Source: Comamonadaceae bacterium
GTDB taxonomy: Bacteria > Pseudomonadota > Gammaproteobacteria > Burkholderiales > Burkholderiaceae_C
Assembly (NCBI GenBank): GCA_947478935.1
Contig: CANJXV010000097.1
Coordinates: 1-8,625, forward strand
Reading direction: 5' to 3'
DNA length: 8,625 bases
Positions 1 through 6,369 of the stretch are shown here, piece after piece. The stretch's first letter is position 1. Every line of letters starts with the position of its first letter. Position numbers and translations under genes: made by a program. Under the pieces are notes generated by a model, which had not been told where the DNA came from, ran no database searches, and saw only the letters and a program-made list of their open reading frames with translations.

Positions 1-1086
1 GAAGTGATGCAGCGTAATGTCAAGGGCTGCTACAACCTGGGCTCTTGCGGCATGGGCTGCCCCACCAACGCCAAGCAATCCATGCTGGTGACCACCATCC
101 CTTTCGCGCTGGACCATGGCGCCACGCTGTTAGTAGAAACGCGCGTAGAGCGCATGACGATCAGTAACGGACGCATCAGCGATTTGCAATGCATTTCCGT
201 CAAACCCAATGCCGCGCCGCTCGATAGCGCGCAAACGCCTACGCGTGTGATCGCCAAACACTATGTGCTGGCCGGTGGCGCGATCAACTCACCGGCGCTG
301 CTCTTGCGTTCTAAAGCGCCAGACCCGCACAAGCGCCTGGGTACCCGCACTTTTTTACACCCGGTCGCTATCACCACCGCCGTCATGAAAGACACGGTTG
401 CAGGCTGGACCGGCGCGCCGCAAACGATTTATTCAGACCATTTTTTGCACACCCAAGCGGTGGACGGGCCCATCGGCTTCAAGCTGGAAGTGGCGCCGCT
501 GCACCCGGTGTTTTTCGGTGCCAACCTGCCCGGCTTTGGCGACAAGCAAGCGGCGCTGTACCGCCAATACCCCAACGCCAATGTGATGCTAGCGCTGATG
601 CGCGACGGCTTTCATGAAGGCGCCGTGGGCGGTAAGGTCGAGCTGCAAGGCGATGGTTCGCCGCTGCTGGACTATCCCCTCACCGACTATGTGCTCGAAG
701 GCGCACGCCGCTCTATGCTGGCCATGGCGCAAATTCAGTTTGAGGCAGGCGCCACCATGGTCTACCCAGGCCACGAACTGGCAGAAGGCAGCAGCACCTG
801 GGCCGCCACCAAGGCCGCTATCGAAGCCCTGCCCATGAAACCCCTGCTCACCAAAATCGGTAGCGCCCACGTCATGGGCGGCTGCGGCCTGGCGGGTGAC
901 GAAAAACTAGGCGTCACCCGGCCCGACGGCCAGCACTGGCAAATAGAAAACCTGTCCATCCACGACGGCTCTATCTTCCCCACCAGTATTGGCGCCAACC
1001 CACAGCTTTCCATCTACGGCAACGTCAATCGCCTGGCGCAGGGGCTCGCCAAGCGTCTGGGTGGTACCGAGGTCACCTTGGCCTGA
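1..1086 (+). CDS. GMC-family FAD oxidoreductase, C-terminal part (GMC1, 5' end outside window)
   Basis: The frame is open from base 1, so the GTG at 4 and ATG at 7 are internal codons. About 361 residues are visible. The N-terminal FAD dinucleotide fold (GxGxxG) and the true start lie upstream, and full-length relatives have over 500 residues. The product should oxidise an alcohol to an aldehyde or ketone using FAD. The C-terminal GMC domain carries the expected catalytic pair: a His in GSAHVMGGC (codon 868-870) and an Asn in GANPQLSIYG (codon 997-999), 43 residues apart. Three cysteines at 28-60 form C-x5-C-x3-C ahead of PTNAKQS, a stretch seen in the cholesterol-oxidase/long-chain-alcohol-oxidase branch of the family rather than in the choline dehydrogenase branch. 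It is followed after 11 bases by the TPP1 gene, so the two are probably co-transcribed. It is clearly diverged from GMC2 in this window. The family call is firm; the substrate is unknown. Confidence 0.9.
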   Translation, partial: EVMQRNVKGCYNLGSCGMGCPTNAKQSMLVTTIPFALDHGATLLVETRVERMTISNGRISDLQCISVKPNAAPLDSAQTPTRVIAKHYVLAGGAINSPALLLRSKAPDPHKRLGTRTFLHPVAITTAVMKDTVAGWTGAPQTIYSDHFLHTQAVDGPIGFKLEVAPLHPVFFGANLPGFGDKQAALYRQYPNANVMLALMRDGFHEGAVGGKVELQGDGSPLLDYPLTDYVLEGARRSMLAMAQIQFEAGATMVYPGHELAEGSSTWAATKAAIEALPMKPLLTKIGSAHVMGGCGLAGDEKLGVTRPDGQHWQIENLSIHDGSIFPTSIGANPQLSIYGNVNRLAQGLAKRLGGTEVTLA

Positions 1087-1090
1087 AGGA
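1086..1090 (+). promoter_or_regulatory. Ribosome binding site of the TPP1 gene
   Basis: AAGGA begins on the last base of the GMC1 stop codon and lies 7 bases before the ATG at 1098 (10 before the second ATG at 1101). It supports one of these two starts and suggests translation coupled to GMC1. Confidence 0.6.
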
Positions 1091-1097
1091 AGCCAGC

Positions 1098-1805
1098 ATG
1101 ATGAACATCGTTCAGGCCTGCGGCGTCGTAGCCAAACACAAAGGCTCTTCTTTGTTGGTGGCCACCATGCTGTCCATGTTTATTTTTGACCGCATCGAAG
1201 GGCGTGACGGGCGGGCCCGTTTTGTGCCGCTTCTGGGCGGCAAACTCGGCGCGATGGTGGGTGTGGTGGTGGCCAAACTACGCGATCTGTTGCAAGGCTA
1301 TAAAGCTGAGGGCGCGGCACCGGGACGTATCAGCTCGGTACCGCTGATGGGGGGCTGCGCCGGCTTAGGCTTGGGTCTGGCCATGGCGCATCCTGCGCGC
1401 AAAGTGATCCTCATGGACGGGGATGCCAGCCTATTGATGGAGCTGAGCGGCTTGGCTACCGTAGCGGCACAAAAGCCGGCCAATTTGCTGCACATCGTGG
1501 TCAATAACGGAACCCAATTTACCGCCTACGCCAATGCGCGCACGCCCACACCTGATTTTCGCTTTGCCGATGCAGCGCGCGCCGCTGGTTATGCACATGC
1601 CGAGCGCATCAGCGAGGCCGGGCAATGGGCACAGCGCTTGCCGCAACTGCTGGCCCTACAAGGCCCGGTATTTGTCGAATTGATGGTGCAAGCTTTTCCC
1701 CAACAAACCAAGCCCGGTTTTGTGCAGCAGGAAATGCCCGATGTGCAATTTGCGCGCATGGGTGCGGAAGTGGCTGCGCTACGCCGGCATTTGCAAAGCG
1801 CCTGA
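1098..1805 (+). CDS. Thiamine-diphosphate-binding subunit, PP domain only (TPP1)
   Basis: This 235-residue protein matches the C-terminal ThDP-binding half of the decarboxylase family that includes phosphonopyruvate decarboxylase and the beta subunit of sulfopyruvate decarboxylase (ComE). The cofactor motif is visible: LMDGDASLLMEL, with D109 as the expected Mg2+ ligand, then 27 residues later VVNNGTQF, with N137 as the second ligand. The usual GDG reads GDA here. There is no PYR domain, which normally supplies the Glu that activates the thiamine ring, so a partner subunit is needed and none is in the window. Residues of about 36-64 (1203-1289) form an insertion of about 29 residues, rich in Gly, Val and Leu, that is absent from the paralogue TPP2. 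The rest is about 62 % identical to TPP2, including a shared EMPDVQF near the C-terminus. The likely role is a 2-oxoacid decarboxylase or C-C lyase subunit in the cytoplasm; the substrate is unknown. Confidence 0.85.
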   Translation: MMNIVQACGVVAKHKGSSLLVATMLSMFIFDRIEGRDGRARFVPLLGGKLGAMVGVVVAKLRDLLQGYKAEGAAPGRISSVPLMGGCAGLGLGLAMAHPARKVILMDGDASLLMELSGLATVAAQKPANLLHIVVNNGTQFTAYANARTPTPDFRFADAARAAGYAHAERISEAGQWAQRLPQLLALQGPVFVELMVQAFPQQTKPGFVQQEMPDVQFARMGAEVAALRRHLQSA

Positions 1806-1840
1806 CAAGCGCGCGCACCTGCTTAGCGCCTAAGGGCAGC
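1806..1840. other. Convergent intergenic gap
   Basis: These 35 bases separate two genes that end towards each other. The only structure seen is a weak hairpin, CTTAG-CGC-CTAAG at 1822-1834, with a 5-bp stem and no T run on either side. No convincing intrinsic terminator is present, so transcripts from the two strands may overlap here or end by Rho. Confidence 0.5.
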
Positions 1841-2983
1841 CTAGGCCCCGCTCGCGTACTTCATGGCAATACGCTCCATCAGCATTTCGGTGGACCCGTC
1901 CACCAGCGTAGCCACCTGCGATGCCGCCACATGGCGCGACAAAGCCAGATCGGGGCTTAAACCCGCAGCGCCCAAAGCGTGTTGCAGCGGCCCCAAATGT
2001 TTGCACGCCATGCGGGTGGCAAACACTTTGGCTTGTGCCGCTACACCCTCCAGCGCAAGGCCGTCATCCGATGCCGCGTTGGCACGATCGATCATCAGTT
2101 GCGCTGCCTCCAAGTCAATCAAGGCATCGGTCAAGGTCCAGCGCCAGGACTGGTGCATGGGCAAATACATGCCAAAGGTTTTGCGTTTCTGGCCGTACTG
2201 CAACGCAATGCGCAAACTGTCGCGCACCAAGGCCGCGGCCATAGCCGCGACATAAATGCGTGCGTAATTGATGGATTGCATCGCCCGCTTAAAAGCGACC
2301 CCTGGCGCGGACAATATCTCGTCACCTTGCACCTCGTAGCCATCGAGCACAAAGCCACCCGTGCCCAAGGATGCGACGGTTTCGGTGCGCCCATGGTCGT
2401 TGCGCGCAAAGCCAGGCCGTGTGCCATCGACCACAAATGCGGCAATTCCCTTGGCTCCAGAACCCGCCTGTGTTTGGGCATACACCACCATCACATCGGC
2501 CGCTTGGGCATTGATGATCCAGCGCTTCTCACCATGCAAACGCCAGCCCGATCCATGGGGTGTCGCCAACATCTGTATAGCGCCGAAATCTGAGCCTGCT
2601 CCCGGTTCGGTCAACGCGGTGCAGCCAATGCGCTCACCACGCAGCAGTTGCGGCAACCAACGCTGTGACACTGCGGGCGGCAGTGTTAGCGACAGTGTGG
2701 AGGCTACCCCCGCCGAATTGATCAAGGACAAGGCGAAACCAAAATCGGCCTCCGCTAGCGCCGCGCCCACCTTCGCCTTGGAGCTAAAAGGTAGGCCTAG
2801 GCCGCCTAGCTCCACCGGCACTTGCATACCGATCAAGCCCAGTTGTGCCCCCTCGCGCAACACGTCCAGCCCCATGCAGCGCTCAGCCTGCCAACGCGCC
2901 GCCTGGGGACGCACCCGCTCGTCAGCCAGCTTGCTTGCACGTTGGACACATTGCGCAACGCTGCTTATCAATTGCTCACTCAT
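1841..2983 (-). CDS. Acyl-CoA dehydrogenase family protein
   Basis: The 380-residue length is typical of this FAD enzyme family, which forms the alpha,beta double bond in acyl-CoA and passes electrons to electron transfer flavoprotein. The N-terminal helical domain is followed by the first family signature, ALTEPGAGSDFGA (123-135), by GEKRWIINA (151-159) in the beta domain, and by the C-terminal helical domain with RKTFG (267-271) contacting FAD. The catalytic Glu normally found in the YEGT-type loop is Asp362 (codon 1898-1900) in LVDGSTEMLMERIA. The alternative base position used by isovaleryl-CoA dehydrogenase appears to be Ala241, so no Glu is available there. The ATG at 2983 is chosen because AGAGGA lies 8 bases ahead of it; another ATG at 2988 is out of frame. 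It is the last gene of the minus-strand set, downstream of a hairpin. Its substrate may be a short or branched acyl-CoA, but the sequence does not show this. Confidence 0.92.
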   Translation of the reverse strand: MSEQLISSVAQCVQRASKLADERVRPQAARWQAERCMGLDVLREGAQLGLIGMQVPVELGGLGLPFSSKAKVGAALAEADFGFALSLINSAGVASTLSLTLPPAVSQRWLPQLLRGERIGCTALTEPGAGSDFGAIQMLATPHGSGWRLHGEKRWIINAQAADVMVVYAQTQAGSGAKGIAAFVVDGTRPGFARNDHGRTETVASLGTGGFVLDGYEVQGDEILSAPGVAFKRAMQSINYARIYVAAMAAALVRDSLRIALQYGQKRKTFGMYLPMHQSWRWTLTDALIDLEAAQLMIDRANAASDDGLALEGVAAQAKVFATRMACKHLGPLQHALGAAGLSPDLALSRHVAASQVATLVDGSTEMLMERIAMKYASGA

Positions 2984-2991
2984 CCCATGCT

Positions 2992-2997
2992 TCCTCT
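2992..2997 (-). promoter_or_regulatory. Ribosome binding site of the acyl-CoA dehydrogenase gene
   Basis: On the minus strand AGAGGA ends 8 bases before the ATG at 2983. It selects this start over the out-of-frame ATG at 2988. It lies only 4 bases after the T run of the upstream hairpin. Confidence 0.6.
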
Positions 2998-3001
2998 ATT
3001 C

Positions 3002-3030
3002 AAAAGCTGAGCCCTGCATCCGGGCTCAGC
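3002..3030 (-). terminator. Terminator-like intercistronic hairpin
   Basis: On the minus strand GCTGAGCCC, a 7-base loop and GGGCTCAGC form a perfect 9-bp GC-rich stem, followed directly by TTTTG. It lies between the stop of the Bug-type gene (3053) and the start of the acyl-CoA dehydrogenase gene (2983). The T run is short, so termination is probably partial. No room remains between it and the ribosome binding site for a separate promoter, so the last gene must rely on readthrough. It could equally be an RNA-stabilising or processing hairpin. Confidence 0.65.
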
Positions 3031-3052
3031 GGTTCGCTGCCGAATGCGTGGC

Positions 3053-4027
3053 CTAGGCTACGCCCAGTTTTTTCACAATCATTTGCTCCAGCTGTACATC
3101 GCGCGCGATCTGGTCGGCAAATTCCCTGGAGCTGGCGCTCAGGCTGACCAGCGAGCCATTGCGCAAGGACATCTCGCGCGACTGCGCAGACACGGCCACC
3201 GCCTGTGCTGCTTTGAACACATGCGCAATCACATCGTCTGTGGTGCTGGCGGCCATGGCAAGGCCCGCCCAGGCGTCATAGGCATAACCCGGTGCCACTG
3301 CTTCGCTGATACTGGGCACATCGGGCAATACCGGCAAGCGCCTAGGCGAAGTCACCGCCAATGCGCGCAAATTACCGCCCTGAATTTGGGGTATGGCCGT
3401 TCCCAGCACCATAATCGAAAAATCAATCTGGTGCGACAAAATGGCGTTCACTGATTCCACCGCGCCTTTGTAGGGGATATGCAGCGCTTTAAAAGCCGGT
3501 AATTTGTCTTCTAAATATTCCACCGCCATGTGCGCAGGCGAACCGATACCGGCACTACCAAAAGTCAATTTACCCGGATTAGCAGCCACCGCGGCACTGA
3601 GTTCTGCCATGGTTTTATGCGGAGACTTAGCACCCACCACACACACAAAGGGCGAACTCGTCAATCGGCTGATCACTTTGAATTCGTTCAATATATTGAA
3701 CTGTGGGTTGAGCGCCTGCAAGGTCACGTGCTGGGAGTTCAGGTAGAGCAGCGCATGGTTGTCCGCCGCGCCTTGCGATACCGCGCGCGCGCCTATCAAA
3801 CCGTTGGCACCGGGCTTGTTTTCCACCACAAAAGCTTGGTTGAAATGGGCGCCCAACTGTTCGGCCAGTAAACGGCCAAAGGCATCGGGCGCGCCACCTG
3901 CAGGATAGGGAACAACCACCTTGACGCCGCGTGTAGGCCAGGCACTTTGGGCCAGCAGGGCGCAAGGTAGCGCAATACCTGCGCCCATGACGGCTAGTGC
4001 GCTACGGCGCGAAACATTGGTTTGCAT
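3053..4027 (-). CDS. Bug/TctC-family periplasmic solute-binding protein
   Basis: The 324-residue length is standard for the tripartite tricarboxylate transporter receptor (Bug) family, which captures carboxylates and related small acids in the periplasm. The N-terminus carries SRRSALAVMG and a hydrophobic stretch to about residue 26, with a likely signal-peptidase site near ALLA-QSA. The paired arginines could mark Tat export, as in many Bug proteins. Family hallmarks seen in order are VVVPYPAGGAPDAFGR, VVENKPGANGLIGA, HIPYKG, and GNLRALAVTSPRR followed by PDVPSISE. No TctA or TctB membrane genes are nearby, which is usual for the expanded Bug families of Burkholderiales, where the partner transporter is often unknown or shared. 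A strong ribosome binding site, AAGGAG, sits 8 bases before the ATG at 4027. The gene starts 36 bases after the sulfatase stop, so it is probably in the same transcript. The ligand cannot be assigned; context suggests the pathway's carboxylate substrate. Confidence 0.93.
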   Translation of the reverse strand: MQTNVSRRSALAVMGAGIALPCALLAQSAWPTRGVKVVVPYPAGGAPDAFGRLLAEQLGAHFNQAFVVENKPGANGLIGARAVSQGAADNHALLYLNSQHVTLQALNPQFNILNEFKVISRLTSSPFVCVVGAKSPHKTMAELSAAVAANPGKLTFGSAGIGSPAHMAVEYLEDKLPAFKALHIPYKGAVESVNAILSHQIDFSIMVLGTAIPQIQGGNLRALAVTSPRRLPVLPDVPSISEAVAPGYAYDAWAGLAMAASTTDDVIAHVFKAAQAVAVSAQSREMSLRNGSLVSLSASSREFADQIARDVQLEQMIVKKLGVA

Positions 4028-4035
4028 GGCTTTAT

Positions 4036-4041
4036 CTCCTT
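4036..4041 (-). promoter_or_regulatory. Strong ribosome binding site of the Bug-type gene
   Basis: On the minus strand AAGGAG lies 8 bases before the ATG at 4027. It is the best Shine-Dalgarno match among the starts in the window, consistent with the high level usually needed for a binding protein. Confidence 0.7.
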
Positions 4042-4063
4042 AGGTGTAGTGATGGTGAAAAAA

Positions 4064-6367
4064 TCAATCCCACTGTGCTAACGCTTCGGGGCGGTTGGCA
4101 AAGCTGCCGGGTGCTTGCGCGCCCGGTGTGAGCGTGACGCAGTCGATACGCCCACTGTAGGCATACACGCCACGCCCTTCGCAGGCGGCACTGACCTTGC
4201 GGCGGCGGTCCAAGCCCACGTCGAGCCCTTCGCCGCCCAAGCGCAAAAACGTGGGTGACATATTCAGTGGCTCCTGCGCAGGCACGCCGTTGACGCTGAG
4301 CAAGCCTTGTCCGCGCATGCCGCCAAGGGCGCTGTGCTCCAGCGCCAAGGCTTGCGCGCCGGGTGTCAAAGCCATGCGGCACTGGCGCTCGTTGCCGCGC
4401 CCAAAGGCATAGACCACAAGGACGTGCGCATCCTGCACAAAAACACACAGGCCCGCCGCCTTATCGCCCATAGCCAGCAGCACGCCCTCCTGGCCCAATT
4501 GCCAGTCAAACGCGATGTCGATACGGTAATTGCGGTCTGCAATCAGCGGGGAGAAGCTTTGCGTAGGCACAGTTTCCACACCGGGATAAAAATGGTGCAC
4601 CGCGCTGTACTGCGCCTCCAGGAATGGCGGCACCGCCAGCACTTTGCGCAAGTCGCGGTTGTCCAGCGGGTAGATATGGTCGCGTGCGGCATCTTCATCA
4701 AATTGTGCAATCAGCGCCAGCAAAAGCTCGGGGAATTGTTTGGCCAGGTTGTCGCACTCGGTCGGATCATCGTCCAGGTTAAATAGCAGCCAGTTAACTA
4801 ACTTGATCTTGCCACCCACCGCTTGCAGCGAAACGATTTTCCAGGGGTGGACAATCATGCCGCGATTGCCCTCCAACTCATAGGCCTGGCGCGTGCGTAC
4901 TGCTGGGGCTTGCGGGTCAGACAGCATGGGCAAGTAGCTACTACCGTCCATCCCCCGCGTAGCCTGCCCTTTGAACTGCGCCGGGTAGGAGGCGCCTAAC
5001 AGCTCCAACAAAGTGGGCAAGGTGTCGGTCACATGGATCCATTGCGAGCGCAGGGCGCCGGGGTCTTGCACACGCGCCGGAAAACTCATCACCATGGGTA
5101 CCCGGATACCGCCGTTCATGGGCGTGCGCTTATAAAAGCGGAAAGGTGTGTTGGAGCAATTGGCCCAGCCAACCGGGTAAGCGGGGTAGGAGTCAGCATC
5201 CCCCAGGGTACCGTCCGTGTGCGCCTGCAAGGCAGCCTTTGCCATGTCCGCAGGGTTGCCCATCGCCATGCGCTTTTCCTGCATGTTCACGGTACCTTCT
5301 GGCCCGCCAATCGAATTCGCGCCGTTGTCCGAGGTCAACAGGATCAGCGTGTTGTCAAAAACACCCAGTGCTTTGAGCTCGGCCACCAGACGGCCCACCT
5401 GCTGATCCACCACTTCGACCATCGCGGCATACACCCGCATGTAATGCGCCATCAGCGGGCGCTGCTCGGCAGGTACTTCGTCCCAGCGCGGCACACCGGG
5501 GTTGGACTGCGACAGGCGCCAGTCCTGGCCAATCAGCCCCATCAGGCGCTGGCGCTCAAAGCGCAGTTCACGCAAGCGGTCCCAGCCGCTGTCATACACG
5601 CCGTCGTAGCGCGCAATCGCTTCTGCGGGCGCATGCAGCGGCACATGCGGCGCGTTGTGCGCGAGGTACAAAAAGAAAGGTTTGTCTGGTGCGCTGCCCC
5701 GGTGTGCACGCAAGTAGCTGATCGCGCGGTCCGTCCAGTCACGGGTCGAGTAGTAGCCCGGTTCGTAGGCATCGCGCGAAACGAGCTCATTGCCTTCGAT
5801 CAAATGGCTGGGCGAAAAGAAATGCGTCTCTGCTCCGATGAAGCCATAGAAACGGTCAAAGCCGCGTTGCAAAGGCCAGGAACTGCGGTCCTTGCCCGCA
5901 CCGATGTGGTAATCGGCCGTGTTGTGCCACTTGCCTACACCATAGGTGCCATAGCCCAGGCCGCGCAGCAATTCGGGCATGGTGGGCGCGTCCGCGGTGA
6001 TCTCGCCGGCCTGGTACCCGGGGTAGCCGGGGTTGTTGTGCGTCAGCCAACCGCAACCCACAGAATGGGGGTTTTTGCCGGTCAGCAGAGCTGCACGCGC
6101 CGGGGTACACATGGGTACCGTGGTGTAAGCGGTAAAGCGCAGTCCCTGTCCGGCCAGCGCGTCGATATGCGGGGTGGCAATCTCGCTGCCAAAGCAGCCG
6201 AAATCAGAAAAGCCCAAATCATCTAAAAGAATCACCACCACGTTCGGCGCACCCTGCGGTGCATGGTGTGGGGTTGGCCACCAGGGCTTGGATTCTTTGA
6301 GCGTCTTGGCGACTTGACCTTGGTAGCCCTGCGCCGGATCGCCCGCAATTTGCCATGAATACTGCAT
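4064..6367 (-). CDS. Large arylsulfatase-type sulfatase (type I, formylglycine)
   Basis: This 767-residue protein hydrolyses sulfate esters. Cys87 (codon 6107-6109) in CTPARAALLTG is the CxPxR site that formylglycine-generating enzyme converts to the catalytic formylglycine. The other active-site pieces are present: D49-D50 in LLDDLG and D347-N348 in TSDNGA for the metal, plus GKWH (145-148) and APHVP (His241). Residues of about 602-750 form a C-terminal beta-rich domain (GVLLAMGDK, then EGLDVGLDRR and YSGRIDCVTL) like that of the long mycobacterial and proteobacterial arylsulfatases of about 780 residues. This makes it longer than choline sulfatase. No signal peptide is visible in the polar N-terminus, so it should act in the cytoplasm. 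It starts 2 bases after the GMC2 stop with a weak AAGG 7 bases ahead, so translation is probably coupled. The pairing suggests the released alcohol is oxidised by GMC2. No maturase gene is in the window. Confidence 0.94.
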   Translation of the reverse strand: MQYSWQIAGDPAQGYQGQVAKTLKESKPWWPTPHHAPQGAPNVVVILLDDLGFSDFGCFGSEIATPHIDALAGQGLRFTAYTTVPMCTPARAALLTGKNPHSVGCGWLTHNNPGYPGYQAGEITADAPTMPELLRGLGYGTYGVGKWHNTADYHIGAGKDRSSWPLQRGFDRFYGFIGAETHFFSPSHLIEGNELVSRDAYEPGYYSTRDWTDRAISYLRAHRGSAPDKPFFLYLAHNAPHVPLHAPAEAIARYDGVYDSGWDRLRELRFERQRLMGLIGQDWRLSQSNPGVPRWDEVPAEQRPLMAHYMRVYAAMVEVVDQQVGRLVAELKALGVFDNTLILLTSDNGANSIGGPEGTVNMQEKRMAMGNPADMAKAALQAHTDGTLGDADSYPAYPVGWANCSNTPFRFYKRTPMNGGIRVPMVMSFPARVQDPGALRSQWIHVTDTLPTLLELLGASYPAQFKGQATRGMDGSSYLPMLSDPQAPAVRTRQAYELEGNRGMIVHPWKIVSLQAVGGKIKLVNWLLFNLDDDPTECDNLAKQFPELLLALIAQFDEDAARDHIYPLDNRDLRKVLAVPPFLEAQYSAVHHFYPGVETVPTQSFSPLIADRNYRIDIAFDWQLGQEGVLLAMGDKAAGLCVFVQDAHVLVVYAFGRGNERQCRMALTPGAQALALEHSALGGMRGQGLLSVNGVPAQEPLNMSPTFLRLGGEGLDVGLDRRRKVSAACEGRGVYAYSGRIDCVTLTPGAQAPGSFANRPEALAQWD

Positions 6368-6369
6368 GC

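Noticed and set aside
4..9. GTG or ATG at 4-9 as the true start of GMC1
   Set aside because: The frame is open to base 1, the protein begins in the middle of the GMC fold without its FAD-binding motif, and there is no upstream sequence to show a ribosome binding site.
1822..1834. CTTAG-CGC-CTAAG as a bidirectional terminator
   Set aside because: The stem is 5 bp with a 3-base loop and no T run on either strand, so it is too weak to call.
1979..3056. Plus-strand open frames of up to 231 codons opposite the acyl-CoA dehydrogenase gene
   Set aside because: They are shadows of a gene with the family signature and full expected length.
4028..4063. T-rich run after the sulfatase stop as a terminator
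   Set aside because: TTTTTT follows the TGA on the minus strand but no stable stem precedes it; the Bug-type gene begins within 36 bases.
5033..6226. 397-codon open frame on the plus strand opposite the sulfatase gene
   Set aside because: It is antisense to a gene with clear catalytic motifs, has no recognisable domain, and its Arg/His/Gln/Val-rich composition is typical of a shadow frame in GC-rich coding DNA.
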